A stretch of 64,000 nucleotides of DNA from Alkalicoccus urumqiensis (GCF_002993335.1 NZ_PVNS01000003.1:124001-188000), one strand, 5' to 3'; counted from the stretch's first letter, positions 27,652 to 36,525 are shown. A program made the numbers and translations. Notes: generated from the sequence alone by a model not told the origin.

Positions 27652-27739
27652 TCACACTATACAGATTCTAGTATTCCTTTTCCTGGTGGTTTTCGCAGAT
27701 GACGGTGCTTGGAAGCGGCAGTTTGATGTCATGCGAAAA

Positions 27740-27918
27740 ACACCGGACCAGAAACAGCCGCCCGCGGACCTGCACGGCTCGTTATCGGAACACCGCAGCC
27801 CTGTACCGGACCAGGACCGGTCTCCCCCGGACCAAGCGCATTCTATCGGACCATCTTCAGCCCAAATCGGAACATGTTCCGTACCGAATCGGACCAACTT
27901 TCCAGTCCACCGGACCAC
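27740..27918 (-). repeat. phased word array A2 (GGTCCG family, nine words)
   Basis: Plus-strand CGGA cores at 27744, 27765, 27786, 27807, 27828, 27847, 27868, 27890 and 27911. Read on the minus strand the steps are 21-22-21-19-21-21-21-21, identical to array A1, and the words match A1 with about three-quarters identity between them over the first 110 bases. A CCGGCCGCCGAATTTCCGGC hairpin precedes it on that strand. Confidence 0.83.
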
Positions 27919-27983
27919 CGGCCGCCGAATTTCCGGCGGCCCCCGCTGCTCCAATCCGTTTTCCGCTCTCGTCCCGCAGTTCG

Positions 27984-28072
27984 TGTTCCCTCCGGAACGC
28001 GTACGGCTGCAGGGGCAGGCAGGAAGTGCTAACCCATTCAATAACCCCTACTTTTCTTTTAAAAGCAGGTGG
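27984..28072 (+). repeat. dispersed intergenic module R, copy 2
   Basis: GTTCCCTCCGGAACGCGTAC followed by GGCTGCAGGGGCAGGCAG and a CTTTTCTTTTAAAAGCAGG end, matching 6727-6813. The order L - array - R fills the gap 27425-28240. Confidence 0.62.
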
Positions 28073-28212
28073 GCATTGTCTGGTTCTTTTTTGTCCACCG
28101 CCATGTAAGGAAAAGAACGGAAGTCTCTACAGACTTTCTTCCTTTTTTGATTTTTATTACTTATTTTATTGTTATAAAACTAAATTATATGTAATAATGA
28201 ATTTATTGAATG

Positions 28213-28226
28213 AGGAAACGCTTTCA
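28213..28226. promoter_or_regulatory. CcpA cre-like site before the glycosidase operon
   Basis: AGGAAACGCTTTCA; on the reverse strand it reads TGAAAGCGTTTCCT, close to the cre consensus TGWAARCGNTWNCW. It sits just upstream of the ribosome binding site, so CcpA would act as a roadblock or repressor under glucose. Confidence 0.6.
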
Positions 28227-28240
28227 GAAAGGGAGTTGGG

Positions 28241-30034
28241 ATGATGCTGCAGGAGGCAATCGTTCCGCAGGTGTCTGACACCGCGGAGCATCCGAGACCG
28301 CAGGCGCGCCGCGGGAGCTGGTATGATCTTCAGGGTGAATGGGAGATCCGGGAAGATCCGGAGGACAAGGGGAGAAAAGAAAAGTGGCACGAGACACGGA
28401 ACGCATGGGAGGCCACGATTCATGTTCCGTGCGCACCGGAATTTGACGATGCCGGAGAGGTGGCATCGGGGAAGATCCTCTGGTACCGCCGGTCGTTTGA
28501 GTGGAAAGAGGAGATCAAAGAGCTGCTCATCCATTTTGAGGCTGTCGATGCAGAAGCGGACGTTTGGCTGAACGGCGTGCGGCTCGGCGGACACAGCGGA
28601 GGTTTCACGCCGTTTACACTGCCTGCCGGTGAGGCGCTTCAGCACGGGCGGAACGATCTCGTCGTGCGTGTGGAGGATACGACGTCTGTCGATCAGCCGC
28701 TCGGCAAGCAGTCCTGGAAAGGGAAAAACTTTCTCTGCTGGTACACGCCGACCACCGGCATCTGGCAGCCGGTCTGGATGGAAGCGGTGCAGACGACGTA
28801 CGCGGCGGACTGGCATATTACGCCGGACATCAACACCGGTCGCTTTTCGCTGCATACGACGCTCGCCGGCGTGACAGAACCTGTCTATGTGGAAGCGGAA
28901 CTTACCTTTCAGGGAGAGTGGATCACCACCGCCGGGATATGGCTGCGCCCGGATAAAACAGAAGGCACGATCGAGCTGGAAGCCGATACCGACAGCGCCG
29001 ATTTCCGCGTGTATACGTGGTCGCCGGAAGCACCGCATTTATACGACATCGAGCTGCGGGTGGTCGATGCGGACCGCAGGCCTCTCGATGAGCTGACTAT
29101 GTATGCCGGAATGCGCGATATCCGCGTGGAAAACGGGCGGGTGCTTCTGAACCGGGAGACGTTCTACCAGCAGCTCATTCTGGATCAGGGGTACTATCCG
29201 GGGCGCGGGATGAGCGGTACGGCAGAGCAGATGGAGAAGGACCTTCATTACGTGAAAGAGATGGGATTCAACGGTGTCCGCCGCCATCAGACAATCGCTG
29301 ACAGACGGTATTTATCCATGTGCGACCGCCTCGGACTCGTCGTCTGGGCGGAAATGCCGAGCGCCTACCGCTTCAGCCGGAAGGCCGCAGCGAATCTTCT
29401 GGACGGCGCCCGGGAGATGGTCGAGAAACATTACAACCACCCGTCCGTCATCGTCTACACGCTCATGAACGAGTCATGGGGCATTCCGGAGGTCTATGAA
29501 AACGGAGCTCAGCAGGCGCTCGTCAATGCGCTCTACTATCAGACGAAGGCGCTGGATACGACGCGGCTCGTTGTCGGAAATGACGGCTGGGAGCATACGC
29601 TGACGGATCTGTTAACGATTCATGATTATACGAGTGATGCCGGCAGGATGAAAGCGGGTTATGAGATCGAAGAGGAACTGCTCCACGGCGCTCCGTCCTT
29701 AACGAGCCGCCGTCAGAATTACGCTTCCGGCTGGAAGCACCGCGGGGAACCGCTCCTGATCAGCGAGTTCGGCGGCGTTGCGTTCGGCGGCGCGGAAGAC
29801 GAATGGGGCTACGGCATACGGCCGCAGACAAAAGAAGCGGCCTGGGAGCGGATTGCGTCTCTGATCCGCACGGTGCAGGATACGCCGCTCGTGCAGGGAT
29901 TCTGCTATACGCAGCTTGCCGATGTGGAGCAGGAAGGAAACGGCCTCCTCGATCACGATCATCAGCCGAAATTTTCAATAGAAGCCGTGCGGAGCGTGCT
30001 GAACCGCCGGAAAAATGGATTTGTGTTTGATTAA
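28241..30034 (+). CDS. glycoside hydrolase family 2 protein (beta-galactosidase/beta-glucuronidase type)
   Basis: A 597-residue retaining glycosidase without a signal peptide. Residues 20-170 form the sugar-binding jelly roll (WLNGVRLGGHSGGFTPFT), then an immunoglobulin-like domain, then a TIM barrel from about 305. The acid/base is Glu411 (TLMNESWG) and the nucleophile Glu509 (LLISEFGG). GFNGVRRHQ is a shared GH2 motif. It cleaves a beta-linked sugar inside the cell; galactose versus glucuronate specificity cannot be read off. AAAGGGAG precedes the ATG. It is followed nine or so bases on by a GPH sugar symporter and a regulator, forming a catabolic operon under a cre-like site. Confidence 0.88.
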   Translation: MMLQEAIVPQVSDTAEHPRPQARRGSWYDLQGEWEIREDPEDKGRKEKWHETRNAWEATIHVPCAPEFDDAGEVASGKILWYRRSFEWKEEIKELLIHFEAVDAEADVWLNGVRLGGHSGGFTPFTLPAGEALQHGRNDLVVRVEDTTSVDQPLGKQSWKGKNFLCWYTPTTGIWQPVWMEAVQTTYAADWHITPDINTGRFSLHTTLAGVTEPVYVEAELTFQGEWITTAGIWLRPDKTEGTIELEADTDSADFRVYTWSPEAPHLYDIELRVVDADRRPLDELTMYAGMRDIRVENGRVLLNRETFYQQLILDQGYYPGRGMSGTAEQMEKDLHYVKEMGFNGVRRHQTIADRRYLSMCDRLGLVVWAEMPSAYRFSRKAAANLLDGAREMVEKHYNHPSVIVYTLMNESWGIPEVYENGAQQALVNALYYQTKALDTTRLVVGNDGWEHTLTDLLTIHDYTSDAGRMKAGYEIEEELLHGAPSLTSRRQNYASGWKHRGEPLLISEFGGVAFGGAEDEWGYGIRPQTKEAAWERIASLIRTVQDTPLVQGFCYTQLADVEQEGNGLLDHDHQPKFSIEAVRSVLNRRKNGFVFD

Positions 30035-30052
30035 GACAAAGGGGTGGAGACC

Positions 30053-31441
30053 ATGGAAGAAGCAGTAAAGCAGCCGGTGGAAAAGCCGCAGGTGAAAGAA
30101 GATATTACACGCAAAGAAATTGCCTCCTATTTCGGGTACGGGTTCGGTCAGTGCATCAGTTTCGGACTGATCGGCTCCTACATTCTGTTTTTCTATACGG
30201 ATATCCTGGGCATTTCTGCCGCAGCCGCGAGTTTGATTTTTGTCATCGCCCGTGTATGGGACGCCGTTAACGATCCGCTCATGGCGTCGATTATGGATAC
30301 GCTGCACGGAAAGAACGGCAAATTCCGGCCATACTTAAAATTTATGCCGTTTTTCATCGTCGTCTCAACCATCGTCTGCTTTCTTCCGCTCGATGGGATG
30401 AGTGACACGGCGAAAATTCTGTTCGCCGGCAGTACGTACATTTTGTGGGGCATGATCTACACCGTCTCGGACGTTCCGTACTGGTCGCTTTCAACGGTCA
30501 TGAGCCAGGATTCCCAGCAGCGGACGAAGTTGATTACGTTTGCGAACATGGGCGTATTTATGGGAATCGGCCTGTCACCGGTATTCTTCATTCCCCTGAC
30601 AGAATTTCTCGGGCAGGGCAATCAGGGGCAGGGGTACTTCCTCGCCACGGTAGTGCTGATGCTCGTGGCACTGCCGCTCATGCTGAACGGATTTAAAAAC
30701 ACGAAAGAGCGTGTAAAGCCGCCGAAGACCAAGGTGAAAATGAGCGATGCGGTCCGCGCCATCCGTGCCAACAAGCCGATGTTTGCCATTCTAGCCGTAT
30801 TTTTCTGCAATGTGTTTATGAACATTACACAGGGGCTCAACGTCTTCTTCTTTACGTACAATCTTGGAAGCGCTGCCTTAATGTCGATCTTCGGTGTCAT
30901 CAGTCTGGCGAGCTGCCTCGGGTTCTTTGTTATCCCATCGCTTGCGAAGCGGTTTAAGAAAAAGAACCTGCTTATGGTCATTCTGGTTATCGATATCGCC
31001 GTCCGGATCGTCTGGTTTATGAGCGGATACCAGAGTGTTATTCTGTCCTTCGTGTTTATTACGATTACGATGTTCCTCTATACCGCCACGGGGCCGCTGA
31101 TTTCCTCGATGCTTGCCGAAACGATCGAGTATACGGAATACAAAACCGGGAAACGGAATGAAGCAGTGACATTTTCCGGTCAGACCTTCACCGGTAAACT
31201 GTCTGTAGCCGCAGCGGGCGGTCTGACAGGGATGATCCTCGTCTGGATCAATTACGTGCCGAATGAGGCGCAGACGCAGGCAACGATGGACGGACTGTTC
31301 TTCGTCGTCGCGTTCCTGCCGGCGCTCGGCTCTCTGATCCGCCTGGTTATTATGTATTTCTACTCCTACACGGAAGATGAGTACAACGCGATCGTGCAGG
31401 AGCTGCAGTTCCGCAGAGAAGCGCAGTCTCCAACAACGTAA
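30053..31441 (+). CDS. glycoside-pentoside-hexuronide (GPH) cation symporter
   Basis: A 462-residue MFS-type transporter with 12 predicted membrane segments. Typical features of the GPH family are SYFGYGFGQCISFGLIGSYI, VARVWDAVNDPLM-like IARVWDAVNDPLMASIMD (the Na+/melibiose site region) and EYTEYKTGKRNEAVTFSGQT. It should import the glycoside that the upstream GH2 enzyme hydrolyses, driven by Na+ or H+. I prefer the ATG at 30053 after GGGGTGGAGACC to the GTG at 30044. Confidence 0.87.
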   Translation: MEEAVKQPVEKPQVKEDITRKEIASYFGYGFGQCISFGLIGSYILFFYTDILGISAAAASLIFVIARVWDAVNDPLMASIMDTLHGKNGKFRPYLKFMPFFIVVSTIVCFLPLDGMSDTAKILFAGSTYILWGMIYTVSDVPYWSLSTVMSQDSQQRTKLITFANMGVFMGIGLSPVFFIPLTEFLGQGNQGQGYFLATVVLMLVALPLMLNGFKNTKERVKPPKTKVKMSDAVRAIRANKPMFAILAVFFCNVFMNITQGLNVFFFTYNLGSAALMSIFGVISLASCLGFFVIPSLAKRFKKKNLLMVILVIDIAVRIVWFMSGYQSVILSFVFITITMFLYTATGPLISSMLAETIEYTEYKTGKRNEAVTFSGQTFTGKLSVAAAGGLTGMILVWINYVPNEAQTQATMDGLFFVVAFLPALGSLIRLVIMYFYSYTEDEYNAIVQELQFRREAQSPTT

Positions 31442-31515
31442 AGCAGCAGGCGACCTCCGTCCTTTTGGCCGGGGGTCTCTGTTATACTGGAGAAAACGAC
31501 GCAGGTGGTGGCACG

Positions 31516-32430
31516 ATGAAACAGCTTGATCTCACATTCAGCAGCATGCTGACGGCAGCCAAAGCGCTCGCCAATGAAACTCGAATTGATATTCTGCGGA
31601 TTTTAAGCGATCAGCCGCAGAATGTGAATACACTCGCCGATAAGCTCGGCATCCCTTTTTCCACGACCGCTTCGCACGTCAGTAAACTCGAGAAGGCAGG
31701 GCTGATTTCCACGGAGCTTGTGCCGGGACGGGGCACGCAGAAGGTGTCGGCGGTTAACTACGATCAGATTCTGATACAGCTTCATCCGGAACAGGAGGAG
31801 GAGCCCGCCCACCAGGTGGAGATTGAGATGCCGGTCGGTGAGTACCACGACTGCCGGATCGAGCCGCACTGCGGCCTCGTCGGGGAACAGGACTATATCG
31901 GCAGACAGGACGATCCGCGATCTTTCTACGAGCCGGAGCGGATGAAAGCACAGTTGGTCTTTTTTAAGGATGGGTTCGTTGAATACCGCTTTCCGAACCG
32001 TCTTCCCGGAGGAGCAGAGCCGCTGGAGCTTTCCTTCAGCGCAGAGATCTGCTCGGAGGCGCCTAACTATAAAATGGACTGGCCGTCGGACATCACGTGC
32101 TGGGTGAACCAGACCGAAGTCGGCACATGGACGTCCCCGGCCGATTTCGGCGGAACGAGAGGAACCTACACGCCTTCCTGGTGGCGTACGAATTACACCC
32201 AGTACGGGGAATTGAAAGAGTGGGTCATTTCAAGAGAAGGGAGTTTCCTGGACGGGAAAAAACTCCCGGATGGCCCGGTGCTCGACGCTCTCGCCCTTGC
32301 CGACCAGCCGTTCATTTCCTTTCGGATGGGCATTAAAGAAACTGCTGAGCATCAGGGCGGCATGAATATATTCGGCCCGGCTTTCGGAAATCATCCCCAG
32401 GGAATCATCATGAAAATGACGTATGAATAA
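31516..32430 (+). CDS. ArsR-type HTH regulator with C-terminal ligand-like domain
   Basis: A 304-residue protein. Residues 8-85 form an ArsR winged helix (AAKALANETRIDILRILSD, then FSTTASHVSKLEKAGLI), without metal-binding cysteines in the sensor helix. Residues 95-304 form a beta-rich domain with TCWVNQTEVGTWTSPADFGG, shared with regulators of glycosidase loci in Firmicutes. It probably senses the sugar handled by the two genes before it. The 74-base gap contains a CGACCTCC...GGGGGTC-type weak hairpin, so it may have its own transcript as well. ATG follows GGTGGTGGCACG. Confidence 0.75.
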   Translation: MKQLDLTFSSMLTAAKALANETRIDILRILSDQPQNVNTLADKLGIPFSTTASHVSKLEKAGLISTELVPGRGTQKVSAVNYDQILIQLHPEQEEEPAHQVEIEMPVGEYHDCRIEPHCGLVGEQDYIGRQDDPRSFYEPERMKAQLVFFKDGFVEYRFPNRLPGGAEPLELSFSAEICSEAPNYKMDWPSDITCWVNQTEVGTWTSPADFGGTRGTYTPSWWRTNYTQYGELKEWVISREGSFLDGKKLPDGPVLDALALADQPFISFRMGIKETAEHQGGMNIFGPAFGNHPQGIIMKMTYE

Positions 32431-32527
32431 GCATCGCACCAGCATTGTGAAAAGCGGCTTCCTGCCGCTTTTTTCTTTTGGAAACACCCCGTTTATCAGC
32501 GGATCGTAGTATAATAAAGGTACAGGT

Positions 32528-32539
32528 GAGAGCGCTCTC
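32528..32539. promoter_or_regulatory. GAGAGCGCTCTC palindrome upstream of the deacetylase gene
   Basis: Perfect 12-base palindrome within TGAGAGCGCTCTCT, which also resembles a weak cre site. It is 57 bases before the start codon. Confidence 0.35.
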
Positions 32540-32595
32540 TTTTTCCGGATACATATGCACGGCATATTCTGCATATGAGAATAGGGGTGGGAACG

Positions 32596-34005
32596 GTGAA
32601 ACGGTTCATGGCGGCTGTCCTGGCGGGGTTGATGCTGTTTGGAGCGGCGGGTATCGTTCATCCGGAAGAAGCAGAAGCGGCGAGATCGAATTGGGTGACG
32701 AAAGGGACGACAACAGAAAAGGTCGTGGCACTGACGTTTGATGATGGGGCGGACGGGACGAACCTGCCGATTATTCTGGACGTGCTTGATGAGTATAATG
32801 TCACGTCGACCTTCTTTTTGACTGGAAGCGGGATGCGGCACCATCCGGATATGATCCGGCGCATTGCCGCCGAAGGACACGAGGTAGCAAACCACTCTGA
32901 CACGCACCCGGATTTTACGACGCTGAGCGCATCACAGATCAGGCAGGAGCTGCAGCGGACGGAGACACTTGCCGTTGAACTGACAGGTCAGTCGACGAAG
33001 CCGTTGTTCCGCGCGCCGTTCGGGGCTGTGAATAATGCGGTGCTCGATGCGGTCGGTGATGCCGGCTATACGCATACACTCCACTGGAATATCGATACGA
33101 TTGACTGGCGCGGTCCGTCAAAGAATGAAATCGTCGACAAGGTTGTCTCCAATATCGTACCGGGGTCGATCGTCCTCATGCACACAGGTGCCGGGGCACC
33201 GGGGACGCCGTATGCGCTTCCGGATATGATTCAGGAGCTGGATGCGCGCGGCTACCGATTTGTCACGATCGGTGAAATGTTCGGCACAGCCGGGGTGACC
33301 ATTGAGTCGACGTACACGGTAAAGAGCGGGGATACGCTGTACGGCATTGCACAGACGTTCGGCACGACGACAGAAAAACTGCGCCTTTGGAACGGGCTGA
33401 GCGGCGATGGCCTTACCGCGGGGCAGACGCTGATAGTCCGGAAGATAACATTTACCGACATTACGAACCACTGGGCGAAAGACTCGATCATTGCGATGAC
33501 AAAGCAAGGGCTTACCGCCGGGCGCACGGCGACCACCTTCGTACCGAATGGTCCGGTGACCCGCGCAGAGTCTGCGGTGCTTCTTACCAGACTGTTTCAG
33601 CTGAACACGTCCGGTGTCCGTGAGCCGTTTACCGATGTCGCAGCGGGAAGCTGGTATACGCCGGGCATTGCAGCGGCGTACGAAGCCGATTTGATTGCAG
33701 GCTACCGAACTTCTTCGGGATCCCTCGTTTTCCGTCCGGGTCAGGAGATTACAAGACAGGAAATGGCTGCCCTCCTCGTCCGGGCAGCGGAAACGAGAGG
33801 CGGCGTGAGCCCGCCTGCCAGTTCGAAGGTATTTGCCGATGAATCCGCCATCAGCAGCTGGGCTGCAGGAAGTGTGAAAAAGGCTGTCGGTTCCGGGCTC
33901 ATGTCCGGCCGGACCAGTACGACCTTCGCTCCCGGAGAAAACATGACCCGGGCAGAGATGACCGTTGTTCTGCAGCGCATGCAGGCAAAAGGATATACAG
34001 ACTGA
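32596..34005 (+). CDS. secreted polysaccharide deacetylase with LysM and three SLH domains
   Basis: A 469-residue cell-surface protein. A signal peptide (residues 1-29, cut near AEA-AR) is followed by a NodB-type deacetylase: TFDDG at 47-51, metal His100 and His104 in NHSDTH, and RAPFGAVN. A single LysM (YTVKSGDTLYGIAQTFG, about 237-281) and three S-layer homology repeats (starting FTDITNHWAKDSI, FTDVAAGSWYTPG and FADESAISSWAAG) anchor it to peptidoglycan and secondary wall polymer. It would remove N-acetyl groups from wall glycans. I choose the GTG at 32596, five bases after AGGGGTGG, because it starts the signal peptide directly. Confidence 0.88.
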   Translation: MKRFMAAVLAGLMLFGAAGIVHPEEAEAARSNWVTKGTTTEKVVALTFDDGADGTNLPIILDVLDEYNVTSTFFLTGSGMRHHPDMIRRIAAEGHEVANHSDTHPDFTTLSASQIRQELQRTETLAVELTGQSTKPLFRAPFGAVNNAVLDAVGDAGYTHTLHWNIDTIDWRGPSKNEIVDKVVSNIVPGSIVLMHTGAGAPGTPYALPDMIQELDARGYRFVTIGEMFGTAGVTIESTYTVKSGDTLYGIAQTFGTTTEKLRLWNGLSGDGLTAGQTLIVRKITFTDITNHWAKDSIIAMTKQGLTAGRTATTFVPNGPVTRAESAVLLTRLFQLNTSGVREPFTDVAAGSWYTPGIAAAYEADLIAGYRTSSGSLVFRPGQEITRQEMAALLVRAAETRGGVSPPASSKVFADESAISSWAAGSVKKAVGSGLMSGRTSTTFAPGENMTRAEMTVVLQRMQAKGYTD

Positions 34006-34010
34006 AAAAA

Positions 34011-34055
34011 AGCAGTCAGACCACTCCATCAGGAGCGTGTCTGACTGCTTTTTTT
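34011..34055. terminator. bidirectional terminator between convergent genes
   Basis: GCAGTCAGAC at 34012-34021 pairs with GTCTGACTGC at 34039-34048, with A and T runs on either side, serving both the deacetylase gene and the minus-strand gene that ends at 34064. Confidence 0.9.
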
Positions 34056-34063
34056 GTGCCGTC

Positions 34064-34543
34064 TTACTGCGGAACGCCTGCACCTCCGGAAGGAGAGGGC
34101 GGCACATCACCGGAAGCGACGGCATCGTGAATGTGGTAGGCATGGTAAAAATCGGGCTCGTCGTCAAACTGGACATAAAATAAATGCATGGATTCATTTG
34201 TGGCCATCCGGTCATGAATTTCAAACCGGCGGTCCGGATACGTCTCATCAAGGTAATCTTCCAGCAGCGCTTCCCGCTCCGGACGCTCGATGTAATATTC
34301 ATAGGCCGGCAGTCCGCTGAACAGCGTTACCGATGCAAACAGCATCAGAATCGGAATAATCGTGGAAAGCACGTGGCTGTGCGTGACGACCACCGCGGTG
34401 ATGTGGAGCGCTCCGATCCCGAGAAGGAACGTATAAAACAACGTGTTCATCAGCGGGTGGATGTACGGATGCACCCACAAAATATGCGTGAAGAAAAAGA
34501 GCAGTGCGAGCAGAAAACCGGATAATAAAAACAGTCGGTGCAT
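34064..34543 (-). CDS. hypothetical membrane protein
   Basis: A 159-residue protein I do not recognise. It has three to four hydrophobic helices in the first 80 residues (FLLSGFLLALLFFFTHILWV onward), then a polar, acidic domain rich in Asp, Glu, His and Tyr (YVQFDDEPDFYHAYHIHDA) and a Pro/Ser/Gly end. Histidines and acids in the tail might bind metal but this is speculation. AAAGGAGGAGGCTCC gives a strong start. It ends at a shared bidirectional terminator. Confidence 0.65.
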   Translation of the reverse strand: MHRLFLLSGFLLALLFFFTHILWVHPYIHPLMNTLFYTFLLGIGALHITAVVVTHSHVLSTIIPILMLFASVTLFSGLPAYEYYIERPEREALLEDYLDETYPDRRFEIHDRMATNESMHLFYVQFDDEPDFYHAYHIHDAVASGDVPPSPSGGAGVPQ

Positions 34544-34622
34544 GGAGCCTCCTCCTTTGTACTACCTTCTGTCTTTATTCGGGAGCGGGGCCCGGTTTTC
34601 CTGTGCCGGCGTGGAAGAACGC

Positions 34623-34655
34623 GAAAAAAAGCCAGGGGCACGAAGCCCCCAGGCT
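34623..34655 (-). terminator. terminator of the 51-residue membrane protein gene
   Basis: On the minus strand AGCCTGGGGGC pairs with GCCCCTGGCT around a short loop and is followed by TTTTTTT. Confidence 0.75.
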
Positions 34656-34660
34656 CATGT

Positions 34661-34674
34661 ATTTCCCGGGAAAT
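34661..34674. promoter_or_regulatory. Noc binding site
   Basis: Perfect 14-base palindrome ATTTCCCGGGAAAT, identical to the published Bacillus subtilis Noc site. Intergenic, between a small gene's stop and its terminator. Confidence 0.8.
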
Positions 34675-34675
34675 A

Positions 34676-34831
34676 TCAGCCGCTGCGCCGCTGCTGCCAG
34701 GATAAAAACAGCAGAAACAGGATCAAAAGCGGCGGAAAGTAGTTGAGCGGATTATCCAAAATACTTAAATTCAGCTGCAGCTGGAATAAAATCCAGCCGG
34801 CGTAAATGAGAAAAATGAGTAAGATCATCAT
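34676..34831 (-). CDS. 51-residue membrane protein
   Basis: A small ORF starting MMILLIFLIYAGWILFQLQL with a second hydrophobic segment YFPPLLILFLLFLSW and a basic end QQRRSG, so probably two membrane helices. AGGAAGAATCCCC precedes the ATG at an ideal distance and a terminator follows, which supports expression. No family known to me. Confidence 0.65.
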   Translation of the reverse strand: MMILLIFLIYAGWILFQLQLNLSILDNPLNYFPPLLILFLLFLSWQQRRSG

Positions 34832-35162
34832 GGGGATTCTTCCTTTCTCGGCTGGTCAAATCAAGCATACGCCCGGCACTTACAAATGTAAAGCAGTTGC
34901 GGAAATGTTCCAAAATGTTTCAGAATCGTGCACAAAGACAGCAGGTTGTAACAGATGGAGTTCGAGCGGACGAAGCGGAGCCGATTGCCGCGTGCGGCTT
35001 CAGGATGATAGTGTTTTCTGTCGCCGGACCGGTGATTTCATAGTTGCATCTGGCGATACCAGAAAAGAAGAACACTTCCCTGCAGAGAGAAGGTTATGTT
35101 TTCCAAAAAAGGGGTATGAGATATATTCCAATACATAATAGAAGAAAGGGGGAAAAAACCAT
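34832..35162. other. intergenic region with no recognised feature
   Basis: Divergent promoter region between the 51-residue membrane protein gene and the large hypothetical gene. It contains the ribosome binding site of the latter (GAAAGGGGG) but no phased array, repeat module or RNA that I can identify. Confidence 0.5.
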
Positions 35163-36509
35163 ATGTACGGTCGCATCAAGCAGAAAAACAGAGAAAAAAA
35201 CAAAGATAAGGATGAGCAGGCGGCCGCTGAAAAGCAGGAAGAGGCTGCAGAGCAGGAAGAAGAAATGGAAACGAGCAGTGAAGAACAGAGTGACAAACCG
35301 AAACTGACACTCGGCATTATTCCTGCACCGGAAGCAGCATCGGATATTTCCAATCAGCTTGCAAGCGCTCTGACAAAACTCCTTCCCGAGTACGTGGACA
35401 ACGAATACAGCTGGGAAGTGGATATCGTTGTCGATTCTTACATAGGGGTGGAACAGGACGCCGGAAAGACGTTGGAGCAGGCGGAGACTATTGCTGATGA
35501 AAAAGGGTGGGACTTCACGATCGCTATTACGGACATGCCGCTTTTCAAAGAAGGGGAGTTTCTCGTAGCAGAAGTTGACGATACCCGTCCGATTGCCCAG
35601 ATTTCGTTTCCGGCACTTGGTATTTATCCGCTTTACCGACGTGTCTGCGAAGCGTCGCTGCAGCTGGTAAGTGAAATGCACCACGGCGTCAGTGAAGAAG
35701 ACCGGGACGAGGAACAAAGACGTATTGACGGCATCCGCGATTCGCATAACGAGAAACTGACTCGCGCCGGCTCACGCGAATTGATCAGCCGGGGCCCGCA
35801 GAAGCATTTGACCCCGATCACACGGAAAACAGGCAAAGAGGAAACGGATGAAAATAAAGAAAAGGAGAGCCGCGGCTCCGTCCGGTTCATCGCCTCTCCA
35901 ATATGGAACGGATACTTCCGTGTTGCTACAGGCATGGTCCGCGCGAATGATCCGTGGAAAGTCGTGCTGACGTTTAAAAGTATCGTCGCCATCGCTTTTG
36001 CGACCGGAGCCTATGCACTGATTTTTCCGACCGTCTGGACGCTTGCCGACCACTACGATTTCTGGCGGGCGGTTTTGTTAATGGTTATTTCCACAAGTGC
36101 CATGACGTTCTGGATCATCGCCACCCATCAGCTCTGGGAACGCACCGCGGATGCGCCGGATAAACCGCATTTAATCTGGCTGCATAACATATCCACGATG
36201 TTTACGATCGTTCTCGGTGTATTCGTCTACTACTGGGTGTTGTTTGCGGCTTTCCTGGCTACGGTGTTTTTATTTATTCCTGTAGATATGCTGGAGTCCA
36301 GCGAAGGGCTCGGCCGGCCGGTTGAATTTCAATATTACTTTTACCTGGCTTGGCTGATGACGTCTCTTGCAACAGTAATCGGTGCGATCGGTGCCGGGCT
36401 TGAGGACGAGGAAACGGTTCTTAAAGGCACCTACGGCTACCGGCAGCGCAAACGGAAAGAGGCGCTCCGAGAGAAGAAAAAGAAGCAGGAAGAGGAAGAA
36501 GAAAGCTGA
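35163..36509 (+). CDS. hypothetical membrane protein with acidic coiled N-terminus
   Basis: A 448-residue protein I cannot assign with confidence. Residues 1-45 are a Lys/Glu/Gln-rich charged segment. Residues 48-160 form an alpha/beta domain (KLTLGIIPAPEAASDISNQL, then DIVVDSYIGVEQDAGKTLEQ) reminiscent of a nucleotide-binding fold. Residues 275-430 hold four hydrophobic helices (SIVAIAFATGAYALIFPTVW; VLLMVISTSAMTFWIIA; TIVLGVFVYYWVLFAAFLAT; YFYLAWLMTSLATVIGAIGA), and the end is again Lys/Glu-rich. The layout suggests a soluble sensor tethered to a membrane domain. A start site follows GAAAGGGGGAAAAAACC. Confidence 0.65.
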   Translation: MYGRIKQKNREKNKDKDEQAAAEKQEEAAEQEEEMETSSEEQSDKPKLTLGIIPAPEAASDISNQLASALTKLLPEYVDNEYSWEVDIVVDSYIGVEQDAGKTLEQAETIADEKGWDFTIAITDMPLFKEGEFLVAEVDDTRPIAQISFPALGIYPLYRRVCEASLQLVSEMHHGVSEEDRDEEQRRIDGIRDSHNEKLTRAGSRELISRGPQKHLTPITRKTGKEETDENKEKESRGSVRFIASPIWNGYFRVATGMVRANDPWKVVLTFKSIVAIAFATGAYALIFPTVWTLADHYDFWRAVLLMVISTSAMTFWIIATHQLWERTADAPDKPHLIWLHNISTMFTIVLGVFVYYWVLFAAFLATVFLFIPVDMLESSEGLGRPVEFQYYFYLAWLMTSLATVIGAIGAGLEDEETVLKGTYGYRQRKRKEALREKKKKQEEEEES

Positions 36510-36511
36510 AT

Positions 36512-36525
36512 ATTTCCCGGGAAAT
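36512..36525. promoter_or_regulatory. Noc binding site
   Basis: ATTTCCCGGGAAAT, perfect match, two bases after the stop of the gene ending at 36509. Confidence 0.8.

Noticed and set aside
34661-36525. The two intergenic TTTCCCGGGAAA palindromes considered as operators of neighbouring genes
   Set aside because: The same 14-mer also occurs inside two coding sequences and equals the Noc consensus, so a chromosome-organising role is a better explanation.
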